Shown: piece by piece, positions 19,724 to 28,114 of the stretch | How the letters are laid out: each line of letters starts with the position of its first letter | Numbering within the stretch: the stretch's first letter is position 1 | Origin: Betaproteobacteria bacterium | GTDB taxonomy: Bacteria > Pseudomonadota > Gammaproteobacteria > Burkholderiales > Burkholderiaceae_C | NCBI GenBank assembly: GCA_009921265.1 | Contig: RFYV01000020.1 | Coordinates: forward strand, 1 to 47,612 | Direction of reading: 5' to 3' | DNA length: 47,612 nucleotides | The notes under the pieces: model-generated | Seen by the model: only the letters and a program-made list of their open reading frames with translations | Databases searched by the model: none | Told to the model about the DNA's origin: nothing | Position numbers and translations under genes: made by a program

Positions 19724-20617
19724 ATGAATACCGCAACCTTAGATGTCTCGGCATCCAACAAAATCGAATTAGAAAATCACAAGCTCGAAAAACGGTTGTG
19801 CAGACAAGTGGGCGACGCGATTGTGACCTACAACATGATTGAACAAGGCGACCACGTGATGGTGTGTATGTCGGGGGGCAAAGACAGTTACGGCATGCTT
19901 GATATTTTGCTAAAACTGCAACAACGTGCGCCAATTGATTTTGAAATCATTGCGGTTAATCTGGATCAAAAGCAGCCAGGATTTCCAGGTGAGATATTGC
20001 CAAATTATTTTAAAAATCTCGGGGTGAAGTTTCACATTGAAACCAAAGACACGTATTCCATTGTGAAACAAAAAATTCCTGAAGGCAAAACCATGTGCAG
20101 TTTGTGCAGTCGACTGCGACGCGGTATTTTGTATCGCGTAGCCGACGAATTGGGCGCTACCAAAATTGCATTGGGCCATCATCGCGACGATATTTTGCAA
20201 ACATTCTTTTTGAATATGTTTTATGGTGGAAAACTCAAATCGATGCCACCAAAATTGGTGAGTGACAACGGTGGGCATATTGTGATTCGTCCTTTGGCTT
20301 ATGTGGCCGAACGCGACTTACAAAGATGGGCTGAGATTCGTGAGTTTCCAATAATTCCTTGCACCTTGTGTGGCAGTCAAGATAATTTGCAACGACAAGT
20401 GGTGGGCGATATGTTGCGCGAGTGGGAAAAGAAAACACCAGGGCGCTTGAACAATATGTTTCATGCATTGCAAAATGTTGCCCCATCGCATTTGTTGGAT
20501 ACAGAGTTGTTTGATTTTAAAAATTTACAAACGACGGGTGTTGAGGATGCGGATGGTGATAAAGCGTTTGATGTGGAGATGCCGGTGATGCAGGGCATTG
20601 GAATCGTTCAGGGATAA
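19724..20617 (+). CDS. ttcA: tRNA 2-thiocytidine(32) synthetase TtcA
   Basis: This 297-residue PP-loop ATPase thiolates cytidine 32 in a subset of tRNAs using an iron-sulfur cluster. It contains the PP-loop SGGKDS near residue 53, the first CxxC pair in [12 protein letters not shown], the GHHRDD motif, and the second pair in IPCTLCGSQ. The ATG at 19724 gives the family length; an open extension upstream overlaps folB paralogue 2 and is not conserved. It starts four bases after that gene ends. The C terminus carries a short extra acidic tail. Identification is secure. Confidence 0.96.
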   Translation: MNTATLDVSASNKIELENHKLEKRLCRQVGDAIVTYNMIEQGDHVMVCMSGGKDSYGMLDILLKLQQRAPIDFEIIAVNLDQKQPGFPGEILPNYFKNLGVKFHIETKDTYSIVKQKIPEGKTMCSLCSRLRRGILYRVADELGATKIALGHHRDDILQTFFLNMFYGGKLKSMPPKLVSDNGGHIVIRPLAYVAERDLQRWAEIREFPIIPCTLCGSQDNLQRQVVGDMLREWEKKTPGRLNNMFHALQNVAPSHLLDTELFDFKNLQTTGVEDADGDKAFDVEMPVMQGIGIVQG

Positions 20618-20648
20618 ATTGTGCTGGGCTCGCGGCGGGGTGGGCGCA

Positions 20649-20690
20649 GGGTCAATTACTTTAATTAAATCGTTATCTGACCCCAATTAA
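20649..20690. repeat. Dispersed repeat copy 2 (core TATCTGACCCCAATT)
   Basis: The 15-bp core at 20674-20688 is identical to those at 7599-7613 and 40318-40332. An imperfect partner, GGGTCAATT, lies upstream at 20649-20657, so the unit is a weak inverted repeat with a TTAATTAAAT middle. It lies about 30 bp after the ttcA stop codon. Confidence 0.7.
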
Positions 20691-20712
20691 AGGGTGAGGA
20701 GTTCGCCCTAAC

Positions 20713-20747
20713 GCATCGCCCGCACATGCTCAACGTGCGGGTGATGC
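20713..20747. terminator. Hairpin between ttcA and the FAH-family gene
   Basis: GCATCGCCCGCAC (20713-20725) pairs with GTGCGGGTGATGC (20735-20747), a 13-bp stem with one G-T position and a nine-base loop. Neither side has a run of T, so it is not a textbook intrinsic terminator. It sits between the convergent ends of ttcA and the hydrolase gene, where it could stabilise 3' ends. Confidence 0.5.
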
Positions 20748-20757
20748 AATTCAACAA

Positions 20758-21621
20758 TTACTTTTTATAAGCAATCACTTTCTGTCGTTGCTCACCCAAA
20801 CCAGCAATACTAACCGTCATCACATCGCCCTTTTTCAAGAACACAGGTGAAGGTTTGCCGTTTTTCTTCACGCCCATTCCAACTCCAGGAGGTGTACCAG
20901 TTGTGATCACATCGCCTGGCATCAATGTCATGAATTGGCTTGTATAGCTAATTAATTTAGCCACATTAAAAATCATGGTCTTGGTGTTGCCGTCTTGCAT
21001 GCGAATACCATTTAAGTCCATCCACATGTGAAGTTTTTGTGGATTGGGCACTTCGTCGCGCGTGACCAACCAAGGACCGATAGGACCGAATGTGTCGCAA
21101 CCCTTACCCTTGTCCCATGTGCCGCCGCGTTCAATTTGATACTCGCGCTCACTCACGTCGTTAACCACGCAGTAACCTGCTGCATAACTCAATGCATCTT
21201 TGAGTGATACATACGAAGCTTTGGTGCCAATCACTACGCCGAGTTCAACTTCCCAATCAGATTTGACTGAGTTTTTTGGCAACATCACATCATCATCGGG
21301 GCCTTGAATGGAGCTGATGGCTTTTGTAAAAATAATGGGCTCTGAAGGAATGGGCAAGCCCGCTTCTGCTGCGTGATCGGCGTAGTTCAATCCAATCGCA
21401 ATGAATTTGCCAATGTGATTGACGGGGCATCCCATGCGAGGATTACCGCGCACGAGTGGTAATTTGTCTGCTTTGAGTTTTTGCAGTTTGGCCAAGGCCT
21501 TGTCGCTCAAATGCTCTGGCGTGATGTCATCAATCACACCGCTTAGGTCACGCAGTTTGCCGTGTGCATCGATGAGGCCTGGTTTTTCTTTGCCGGGGTT
21601 GCCGTAGCGAACGAGTTTCAT
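20758..21621 (-). CDS. FAH-family hydrolase, probable 2,4-diketo-3-deoxy-sugar-acid hydrolase
   Basis: This 287-residue fumarylacetoacetate-hydrolase-family protein has the YADHAAEAGLPIP segment, metal ligands in the pattern SDWEVELGVVIG, the NDVSEREYQ loop, and PGDVITTGTPPGVG near the C terminus. Family members next to 2-keto-3-deoxy-L-fuconate or L-rhamnonate dehydrogenases cleave the 2,4-diketo product to pyruvate and L-lactate. The operon here also has such a dehydrogenase, so that role is the best guess; ureidoglycolate lyase is an alternative name given to close relatives. The ATG at 21619-21621 (MKLVRYGNPG) is preferred to an upstream in-frame start. It is the last gene of the minus-strand arm, 22 bp after an SDR gene. 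Confidence 0.82.
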   Translation of the reverse strand: MKLVRYGNPGKEKPGLIDAHGKLRDLSGVIDDITPEHLSDKALAKLQKLKADKLPLVRGNPRMGCPVNHIGKFIAIGLNYADHAAEAGLPIPSEPIIFTKAISSIQGPDDDVMLPKNSVKSDWEVELGVVIGTKASYVSLKDALSYAAGYCVVNDVSEREYQIERGGTWDKGKGCDTFGPIGPWLVTRDEVPNPQKLHMWMDLNGIRMQDGNTKTMIFNVAKLISYTSQFMTLMPGDVITTGTPPGVGMGVKKNGKPSPVFLKKGDVMTVSIAGLGEQRQKVIAYKK

Positions 21622-21643
21622 GTTTTCTCCATTGTAAAAATGA

Positions 21644-22402
21644 TTAATACGTTGATCGTCCACCCGAGAGGTCAAATACCGCTCCAGTGGAAAAAGAACA
21701 TTCTTCGGTGCTCAGCCACGTGATCATGGCTGCTACTTCTTCGGTTGTGCCAAATCTGCCCATGGGGATTTTACTCAGCATAAACTGAATGTGCTCAGGC
21801 GTCATTTGATCAAACATTGACGTCTTCACAGCGGCAGGTGTCACGCAATTGACCCGCACCCCCGTATCGGCCAGCTCTTTACCCAATGATTTGGTGATGC
21901 CAATGACCGCGGCCTTGCTGGCACTATAGGCGCTTGCATTGGGATTGCCTTCTTTGCCGGCAACCGATGCGATATTGACGATGCGTCCATAGTTGTTGTT
22001 CTTCATGTGCAAACTGATTTCGCGACAGCAATGAAACAATCCATGCACATTGATTTCAAATACTTGTTTCCATGCATCCACGGGGTAGTCCCACATTTTT
22101 GTATTAGGACCTGTTATGCCCGCGCTGTTAACAAGCACATCGACTTTTGCAATGGCAAATGTTTCTTTGGCTGCATTAACGACCGATGGGTGACTGGCCA
22201 CATCGACATGCACACACGACACCACTGCACCTGTGATTTGTTTTTTTAATTCTTCTGCTGCTTTGCCCATACCGCCAATATCACGATCCCAAATGGTGAC
22301 GCTCGCGCCAGAACTGAGCATTCGTTGCGCAATGGCAAACCCAATGCCCGTTGCTCCACCTGTAATCACCGCATGTCGGCCTTTTAAATCGAGAGCATTC
22401 AT
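21644..22402 (-). CDS. Short-chain dehydrogenase/reductase of the sugar-acid operon
   Basis: This 252-residue classical SDR has TGGATGIG (residues 15-22), NSAGI near residue 90, YSASK around residue 155 and a VNCVTPAAVKTSMFD substrate loop. Relatives in sugar catabolic operons oxidise C1 or C5 of hexoses, aldonates or 2-keto-3-deoxygluconate, but general 3-oxoacyl-ACP-reductase-like annotation is equally possible from sequence alone. Position, 15 bp after the putative 2-keto-3-deoxy-fuconate dehydrogenase and 22 bp before the FAH hydrolase, argues for a sugar or sugar-acid substrate. The NAD/NADP preference is not assigned. Confidence 0.8.
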   Translation of the reverse strand: MNALDLKGRHAVITGGATGIGFAIAQRMLSSGASVTIWDRDIGGMGKAAEELKKQITGAVVSCVHVDVASHPSVVNAAKETFAIAKVDVLVNSAGITGPNTKMWDYPVDAWKQVFEINVHGLFHCCREISLHMKNNNYGRIVNIASVAGKEGNPNASAYSASKAAVIGITKSLGKELADTGVRVNCVTPAAVKTSMFDQMTPEHIQFMLSKIPMGRFGTTEEVAAMITWLSTEECSFSTGAVFDLSGGRSTY

Positions 22403-22417
22403 AATTTTTCTTTCTGT

Positions 22418-23152
22418 TTAAATTGTCATACCACCATCAACCGAGAACACATTGCCGGTTGAAAAAGCAGCTTCATCGGAAGCCAAGAACACGACCATCG
22501 GCGCAATTTCATGCGCTTGCGCCAAACGACCCATAGGTTGTCGATTGATAAAATCAATACGCGCTTTGGCAGGATCTGCATAACTGTTGATGCGATCGTG
22601 CAACGATGGAGTCTCAACAGTGCCAGGACACAATGCATTGCAACGAATGCCTTGACGCACGTAATCGGCTGCAACGCTTTTTGTTAATCCAATCACCGCC
22701 GCTTTACTTGCGCCATACACAAAGCGACTGGGCAGTCCACGCACGCTTGATGCAATACTGGCCATGTTGATGATGCTGCCGCCGCCATTGGCAAGCATTT
22801 TGGGAATGGCTTCTTGTATCACCCAAAACTGTGAACGCACATTAAGATTAAATGCAAAATTCCAATCGTCATCTGTTGCGTCCATCACGGTGCCGTTGTG
22901 CACATAACCTGCACAATTAAAAATTGCATCGATGCGTGGCAAATCAGCCACTTTTTTGATGATGGCATTTTTATCCATCACATCGAGCACAGACGCATAC
23001 ACGCCTTTGACGCCGCTGTATGACTCGAGTAGTTTGGGGTTGACATCGGTTGCATAAACCGTTGCACCTTCGGCGACCATCGCCATCACTGTTGCTCGAC
23101 CAATGCCTTGGCCAGAGGCCGTGACAAAAATATGTTTTCCATTGAGTCTCAT
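22418..23152 (-). CDS. Short-chain dehydrogenase, probable 2-keto-3-deoxy-L-fuconate (or -rhamnonate) 4-dehydrogenase
   Basis: This 244-residue SDR has TASGQGIGRA at residues 11-20, FNCAGYVHNG near residue 82, YGASKAAVIG near residue 145, and RCNALCPGTVETPSLHDRI followed by NRQPMGRLA. This C-terminal pattern is characteristic of the BDH2/DHRS6-like branch that includes 2-keto-3-deoxy-L-fuconate dehydrogenase. Such enzymes oxidise the 4-hydroxyl of 2-keto-3-deoxy sugar acids with NAD, making the diketo substrate of an FAH-family hydrolase, which is encoded two genes downstream. Its ATG overlaps the stop codon of the enolase-superfamily gene by four bases. The substrate is inferred. Confidence 0.82.
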   Translation of the reverse strand: MRLNGKHIFVTASGQGIGRATVMAMVAEGATVYATDVNPKLLESYSGVKGVYASVLDVMDKNAIIKKVADLPRIDAIFNCAGYVHNGTVMDATDDDWNFAFNLNVRSQFWVIQEAIPKMLANGGGSIINMASIASSVRGLPSRFVYGASKAAVIGLTKSVAADYVRQGIRCNALCPGTVETPSLHDRINSYADPAKARIDFINRQPMGRLAQAHEIAPMVVFLASDEAAFSTGNVFSVDGGMTI

Positions 23153-24264
23153 GATTTTTTAATCTCCTGTTGAATACTTGCTCTGCGACCGATGGCCGCC
23201 CAATCCCATTCGATACCAAGGCCTGCGCTGTTGGGTGCATGCGCAAAACCATTTTTGAACACAATGCGTGACGTGGTTATGTCGTCGAGTTGTGGAATGT
23301 ATTCGACCCATGCCGCGTTGGGTACTGCCGCGCACAAACTCACGTGCAATTCCATCAAAAAATGCGGGCACACAGGCACATCAAAACCTTCTGCCAAATG
23401 CGCTACTTTGATCCATGGTGTGATGCCACCGATACGCGCCACATCGGGTTGTACAATGCTACACGCAGACTGCTCTAAATACTCTCTAAACTGCGAGAGG
23501 TGATACATTGATTCACCCACGGCAATTGGAATTGGAGTTTGCTCGCGCAGTTGTCGATGGCCCGATACATCTTCTGCGGGCATGGGCTCTTCAATCCATG
23601 ACAAATCCAAACCATCGAATGCGCGTGCGCGCCTCACAATTTCGGCTCGATTGAATCCTTGATTGGCGTCGGTCATCAAATCAAAAGAGGGCCCGACCGC
23701 AACACGCACAGCGCTGAGTCGTGCAACGTCTTCGCTCACATGCGGTCTACCAATTTTTATTTTTGCGCCTTTGAATCCTTGCGACTGGGCTTGTAGCGCT
23801 TGCTCGACCAATTCGGTGGTTGAGAGTTGCAGCCAACCGCCTTCGGTGGTGTAGACAGGTACTTGCGCTTGTGCGCCACCCAGTAACCGCCACAAAGGTA
23901 AATGTTGACTTCTGGCACGCCAATCCCACAATGCGGTGTCTACACAGGCCAATGCCAAACTGGTGATCGCACCAACGGCTGTTGCATGTGTAAAGTAAAA
24001 CAAATCTTTCCAAATGGCTTCGTTGTCTAATGGACTGCGTCCAATCAAACGAGGAGCCAAATGATCGTGCAGCAATGCGATCACTGATGTGCCACCCGTG
24101 CCGATGGTGTATGCATAACCCGTCGCATCGATTCCATCACTGCAATGCAGAGTGAGTAATAAAGTTTCCTGCGTTACAAACGATTGAATTGCATCTGTCC
24201 TCACCACCTTGGGGGGCAAATCAACTTTTCGCAAAGTAACACTGCGAATCACAACATCAGTCAT
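23149..24264 (-). CDS. Enolase-superfamily acid-sugar dehydratase (mandelate racemase subgroup)
   Basis: This 371-residue protein has the N-terminal capping domain and the TIM barrel of the mandelate racemase subgroup. Visible catalytic residues are the KxK pair in GAKIKIG (near residue 170), metal ligands in DANQG, EEPMP and GESMY, and the general base His in CPHFLMELH. The PHFLMELHVSL and WVEYIPQLD stretches resemble galactarate/talarate dehydratase-type proteins more than L-fuconate or L-rhamnonate dehydratase. It would dehydrate an aldonate or aldarate to a 2-keto-3-deoxy acid. It is first in the minus-strand operon; its start faces the GntR gene across a 160-bp control region. Confidence 0.84.
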   Translation of the reverse strand: MTDVVIRSVTLRKVDLPPKVVRTDAIQSFVTQETLLLTLHCSDGIDATGYAYTIGTGGTSVIALLHDHLAPRLIGRSPLDNEAIWKDLFYFTHATAVGAITSLALACVDTALWDWRARSQHLPLWRLLGGAQAQVPVYTTEGGWLQLSTTELVEQALQAQSQGFKGAKIKIGRPHVSEDVARLSAVRVAVGPSFDLMTDANQGFNRAEIVRRARAFDGLDLSWIEEPMPAEDVSGHRQLREQTPIPIAVGESMYHLSQFREYLEQSACSIVQPDVARIGGITPWIKVAHLAEGFDVPVCPHFLMELHVSLCAAVPNAAWVEYIPQLDDITTSRIVFKNGFAHAPNSAGLGIEWDWAAIGRRASIQQEIKKS

Positions 24265-24424
24265 AGATTGGGTATCTCAAAAAAAAACAAAGCTCATCTA
24301 CTTGGGGTTTATGCGGATAGAACAAAGCTTGACGCTGATTGCCTATCCATGTCACCATTGTGCAATTGGTCAGACCACTTGTCCAATTCTCGTATTCCCT
24401 GATGTGACACTTTTTTGTTTTCAA
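24265..24424. promoter_or_regulatory. Divergent control region between the two sugar-acid operons, with a GntR/FadR-type operator
   Basis: This 160-bp region separates the enolase-superfamily dehydratase (minus) and the GntR regulator (plus). It contains a perfect palindrome TGGTC-A-GACCA at 24367-24377, inside AATTGGTCAGACCACTTG. This matches the TGGTxxxACCA style of FCD-domain GntR regulators such as FadR and UxuR. The operator lies about 48 bp upstream of the regulator start codon, so autoregulation and repression of both arms are likely, with release by a sugar-acid intermediate. Confidence 0.65.
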
Positions 24425-25147
24425 ATGCCATTGCAAATCGTTGAATCTCAACGTCTTTATCGACAAATCGCCGAACAACTTCGTGCGCTCATCCAAAGCG
24501 GCGAGTTTGTGGCGGGCGAGCGTTTGCCCGCAGAACGCGATTTGGCTCAGCAATTGGGGGTTAGTCGCCCCACTGTTCGCGAAGCATTGATAGCACTGGA
24601 AGTTGAAGGCGTGATTGAAGTACACACGGGTTCTGGCATTTATGTATGCGAAAAAAGAAAGCCTGCGCGCAAAAAAAGTTATGTCAACGAAGACTGGGGC
24701 CCGCTTGAAGTGATGAGCGCGCGTTTGTTGATTGAAGCTGAAATTGCGGGCCTCGCCGCTATTCATGCCACACGACAAGACATGCAAAATATTGCGCAAG
24801 CCTTGCATCAAATGAAAAAAGAAGCCGCGAGCGGTCAAGTTCCGCGTCATGGCGATGAGGCTTTTCATATGGCGATTGCGCAAGCGTGTGGCAACAGTGT
24901 GCTGATCGATACATTAACTCGCTATTGGCAAGCGCGCAACGGCCCCTTGTTTCAACGCTTAGGTGAGCATTTTGAAAACGCGGTGTCTTGGGGTCAAGCT
25001 ATTACCGAACACGAACGTATTTATCAAGCCATTCGAGAGCGCAACAGCACGGCGGCCAAACGCGCCATGCAACATCACCTCAAACAAGCCCACAAAAGAT
25101 ACAGCGCGAGCTGGCGTCGCGCACCTGCTCATCCGAGCGGTTTTTGA
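24425..25147 (+). CDS. GntR-family transcriptional regulator, FadR/FCD subfamily
   Basis: This 240-residue regulator has an N-terminal winged helix with the GntR signature LPAERDLAQQLGVSRPTVR and EVEGVIEVHTGSGIYV (residues 35-75), then an all-helical FCD ligand domain with the metal/ligand residues spread over DEAFHMAIAQACGN and TEHERIYQAI. FCD regulators of uronate and aldonate pathways (UxuR, ExuR, DgoR) bind sugar-acid intermediates. The ATG at 24425 is chosen because the GntR domain begins directly after it; the longer open frame runs through the promoter region and into the divergent gene. It heads the plus-strand operon, 34 bp before the TRAP binding protein. Confidence 0.93.
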   Translation: MPLQIVESQRLYRQIAEQLRALIQSGEFVAGERLPAERDLAQQLGVSRPTVREALIALEVEGVIEVHTGSGIYVCEKRKPARKKSYVNEDWGPLEVMSARLLIEAEIAGLAAIHATRQDMQNIAQALHQMKKEAASGQVPRHGDEAFHMAIAQACGNSVLIDTLTRYWQARNGPLFQRLGEHFENAVSWGQAITEHERIYQAIRERNSTAAKRAMQHHLKQAHKRYSASWRRAPAHPSGF

Positions 25148-25181
25148 TTTTCCGTCAGCATTTTTTTAACAGGAGACAAGC

Positions 25182-26030
25182 ATGAAAAAACGATTAAGCC
25201 TTCAACTGCTAGCCACTGCGGGCGCGCTCGCCATTGGTTTATTGGGCAGCGCATCAACCTTAGGCAAAGAAACAGACATCAACCAAGGTCTCACCTTAGG
25301 CACAGTCGACATGATCATCAGTGGTCCATCGTTTGCTGCGCGTGCTTATCCACGATTTGGTATTGCTTACTATCCGTTCATCTTCCGTGATGGCGATCAT
25401 TTGTTGGCTTACTCAAAGAGCCCCGTGTTTCAAGAAATGGTCAACGAGTTTCGTGCCAAAACAGGTATTCAGGTCACGGCCTATACCTATTACGGCGCAC
25501 GCCACACCACGGCGCAAAAAGCCTTTACCAATTGCGATGGCATGAAGGGCATCAAAATTCGTGTGCCCGATGTACCTGCCTACCGTGCAACGCCCGAGGC
25601 CTGCGGCGCTAACCCCACACCGATTGCATTTGCAGAAGTGTATTTGGCATTGCAAAACGGCACTGTGGACGCACAAGAAAATCCACTCACCACCATTGAA
25701 GCCAAAAAGTTTTATGAAGTGCAAAAAGCCATCATGTTGACGGGCCACATTGTGGATGGATTAACCACACAAATTGCACCTCATGTATGGAATAAATTGA
25801 GCGACGCTGAAAAGAAAATGTTCACAGAAGTAACGCAACAAGCAGCGGTGCGAGCATCGGCACAAATTAAAAAACGTGAAGCCGAGTTGGTCGATGAGTT
25901 CAAGAAAAAAGGTTTGCAAATTGTAGCCGTGGATCGCAAGAGTTTTCAAGATGCGGTCTTGAAAAACAAACCGCTTGAATCCTTGGGCTTCACACGCGCT
26001 GATTACGACAAGATTCAAGCCGCTAAATAA
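25182..26030 (+). CDS. TRAP transporter solute-binding protein DctP, with an apparent N-terminal internal deletion
   Basis: This 282-residue DctP-family protein would deliver a sugar acid to the DctQM permease. A Sec signal peptide (residues 1 to about 27, GLLGSAST) is followed at once by LGKETDINQGLTLGTVDMI. In intact relatives this last segment lies about 45-50 residues into the mature protein, after a first strand with the LRxGH-type motif and a helix ending in VFPxxQLG. The rest is normal, including the conserved Arg region GIKIRVPDVPAYRATPEACGANP (given in part: KIRVPDVPAY) and NGTVDAQENPLTTI. Family length is about 325-340. The frame is intact, but loss of the first strand and helix of domain I may abolish binding. 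The gene lies between gntR and dctQ. Confidence 0.88.
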   Translation: MKKRLSLQLLATAGALAIGLLGSASTLGKETDINQGLTLGTVDMIISGPSFAARAYPRFGIAYYPFIFRDGDHLLAYSKSPVFQEMVNEFRAKTGIQVTAYTYYGARHTTAQKAFTNCDGMKGIKIRVPDVPAYRATPEACGANPTPIAFAEVYLALQNGTVDAQENPLTTIEAKKFYEVQKAIMLTGHIVDGLTTQIAPHVWNKLSDAEKKMFTEVTQQAAVRASAQIKKREAELVDEFKKKGLQIVAVDRKSFQDAVLKNKPLESLGFTRADYDKIQAAK

Positions 26031-26043
26031 TTGTGATGTTGTA

Positions 26044-26080
26044 TCTATCCATTCGGTATTCATCGAATGGATAGACTTTT
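26044..26080 (+). terminator. Intercistronic hairpin between dctP and dctQ (first TRAP operon)
   Basis: TCTATCCATTCG (26044-26055) pairs perfectly with CGAATGGATAGA (26064-26075) around an eight-base loop, and CTTTTAG follows. It lies 13 bp after the dctP stop and 25 bp before dctQ. It may act as a partial terminator or 3' stabiliser that raises binding-protein output above that of the membrane subunits. Confidence 0.65.
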
Positions 26081-26100
26081 AGTTCAATAAGGTTGTTCAC

Positions 26101-26676
26101 ATGAGCGCTTCAATCGATATCGATACGGGCCCCAAAATTATGGGCGACGATGGGCAGTTTCATGCCACTGACGAAGAGGTCGATTTGTCGGACACCCCCA
26201 TCGAGGCATGGGTCGCGTTATTTTTCTTTTGGGCTTTGGGCCTCACGGTTTTCTATCAATTTTTTACACGCTATGTGCTCAACAACTCCGCATCGTGGAC
26301 GGAAGAAATTGCGCGTTATTTACTGATTGCCTCTGTGTTCACGGGGGCGGCCATTGGTGTGGCCAAAAACAACCACATCCAGGTTGATTTCTTTTATCGC
26401 CATCTGCCGCATGTGGTGTGCAGAGCGCTTTCTATTTTAACAGATATTTTGCGTTGCGCTTTTTTAGGCGCCGCTACTTTTTTAACATGGCAAATGATGG
26501 AGCGCTTGGGCAGTTACAAGATGACCATTGTTGATTTGCCAATGAATATTGTGTATGGCGTTTGTATGTTTGGCTTTGCCGCGATGTTTTTGCGCTCTTT
26601 GTGGGTTGCCAAAGTGCATTGGACTCGCGGCTACAGCGTCCTCGAAAAACCTGCCACTGAGATGAGCGATCGTTGA
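26101..26676 (+). CDS. TRAP transporter small membrane subunit DctQ
   Basis: This 191-residue protein is the four-helix DctQ subunit that partners DctM and helps dock the binding protein. Hydrophobic helices lie around residues 35-58, 75-95, 110-130 and 145-165. The family motif RYVLNNSASWTEEIARYLLI is present near residue 56, and a charged 30-residue N-terminal tail is somewhat longer than usual. It lies 25 bp before the dctM start and 70 bp after dctP. Membership is clear; the substrate follows from context only. Confidence 0.92.
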   Translation: MSASIDIDTGPKIMGDDGQFHATDEEVDLSDTPIEAWVALFFFWALGLTVFYQFFTRYVLNNSASWTEEIARYLLIASVFTGAAIGVAKNNHIQVDFFYRHLPHVVCRALSILTDILRCAFLGAATFLTWQMMERLGSYKMTIVDLPMNIVYGVCMFGFAAMFLRSLWVAKVHWTRGYSVLEKPATEMSDR

Positions 26677-26701
26677 TACACCTTTTTTATAAAGCAATCT
26701 T

Positions 26702-28096
26702 ATGTTGAAAATCATTTTTTTAATTCTCATGAGTGGCGGCATACCTGTGGCGATTGCCATGGCAGGCGCATCTCTCATTTATTTGATCTATCAAGACACA
26801 ACACCACCATTTGTTGTGATTCACCGCATGGTGTCGGGCATCGATAGTTTTCCTTTGCTTGCAGTGCCGTTTTTTATTCTTGCGGGCAATTTGATGAACA
26901 ACGCAGGCATCACCAATCGCATTTACAACTATGCTTTGGCTTTGGTGGGTTGGCTCAAAGGGGGTTTAGGTCACGTAAACGTTGTAGGCTCTGTGATTTT
27001 TGCGGGCATGAGTGGTACTGCGATTGCAGATGCTGCAGGTTTGGGCACCATCGAAATCAAAGCCATGAAAGACCACGGCTATAGCACCGAGTTCGCAGTG
27101 GGCGTGACCGCTGCATCGGCCACATTAGGTCCGATCATCCCACCGAGTTTGCCTTTTGTGATTTACGGCATGATGGCCAATGTGTCGGTTGGCGCATTGT
27201 TTTTAGCTGGCATTTTGCCTGGCGTGCTGATGGCCTTGTTGATGATGGTGACGGTTGCATACTTTGCACATATCAACGGTTGGGGCTCTGATGTTAAATT
27301 TGAATGGCCGCGCGTCATCAAAGCATTGATTGAAACTGCGGTTGTGATTGCATGGCCGTTGTCGATTTGGTATTTGGTTACTCAATTGGGCTTTCAACCG
27401 CAGTGGACTGTATTTGCTGCAATTGGTGTTTTATTTGCAGCGGACCGAATCTTTGATTTTCAAGCGGTGTTACCCATCATGACGCCTGTGCTTTTAATTG
27501 GCGGCATGACAACAGGCGTGTTTACGCCCACCGAAGGTGCAATTGCTGCCTGTGTATGGGCTTTGATTTTGGGATTGTTGTGGTATCGCACCATGACGAT
27601 CAAAATGTTTGTCAAGGTGTGTTTAGAAACTGTTGAAACCACTGCGACCGTTTTGTTTATTGTTGCAGCAGCCAGTATTTTTGGTTGGATGCTAACAGCA
27701 ACGGGCGTAACCGCTGCAATTGGCGAATGGGTGCTCGGCTTTACCAAAGAGCCCTGGATGTTTTTATTGCTTGCTAATTTGTTGATGTTGTTTGTGGGCT
27801 GTTTTTTAGAACCCACCGCGGCCATCACCATCTTGGTTCCTATCTTGGTTCCGATTTGTCAAAAGTTGGGCATTGATTTGGTTCACTTTGGTTTGGTGAT
27901 GGTGCTCAACCTCATGATTGGTTTGTTGCATCCACCCATGGGTATGGTGTTGTTTGTATTGGCACGCGTTGCCAAACTCAGTGTGGAGAGAACCACCATG
28001 GCGATCTTGCCTTGGTTAGTGCCGCTATTGGGTAGTTTGGTCGTGATCACCTATGTGCCAAGCTTGGTGCTGTGGTTACCCAAATTGGTTTATTAA
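26702..28096 (+). CDS. TRAP transporter large membrane subunit DctM
   Basis: This 464-residue secondary transporter subunit has the expected 11-12 membrane segments. It carries family motifs such as IDSFPLLAVPFFILAGNLM near residue 47, GMSGTAIADAAGLGTIEIKAM, SATLGPIIPPSLPFVIYG near residue 140, and the second-half counterparts PTEGAIAACVW and GLLHPPMGMVLFVLARV. It uses a sodium gradient to move a carboxylated solute presented by DctP. It is slightly longer than typical DctM (about 425) because of the middle loop. Neighbouring dehydratases suggest a uronate, aldonate or aldarate as substrate. Confidence 0.93.
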   Translation: MLKIIFLILMSGGIPVAIAMAGASLIYLIYQDTTPPFVVIHRMVSGIDSFPLLAVPFFILAGNLMNNAGITNRIYNYALALVGWLKGGLGHVNVVGSVIFAGMSGTAIADAAGLGTIEIKAMKDHGYSTEFAVGVTAASATLGPIIPPSLPFVIYGMMANVSVGALFLAGILPGVLMALLMMVTVAYFAHINGWGSDVKFEWPRVIKALIETAVVIAWPLSIWYLVTQLGFQPQWTVFAAIGVLFAADRIFDFQAVLPIMTPVLLIGGMTTGVFTPTEGAIAACVWALILGLLWYRTMTIKMFVKVCLETVETTATVLFIVAAASIFGWMLTATGVTAAIGEWVLGFTKEPWMFLLLANLLMLFVGCFLEPTAAITILVPILVPICQKLGIDLVHFGLVMVLNLMIGLLHPPMGMVLFVLARVAKLSVERTTMAILPWLVPLLGSLVVITYVPSLVLWLPKLVY

Positions 28097-28114
28097 CTTT
28101 TTTAAATTTCTATC

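Noticed and set aside
24257..24883. 208-codon frame opposite gntR
   Set aside because: It overlaps the regulator completely and shows no recognisable motif.
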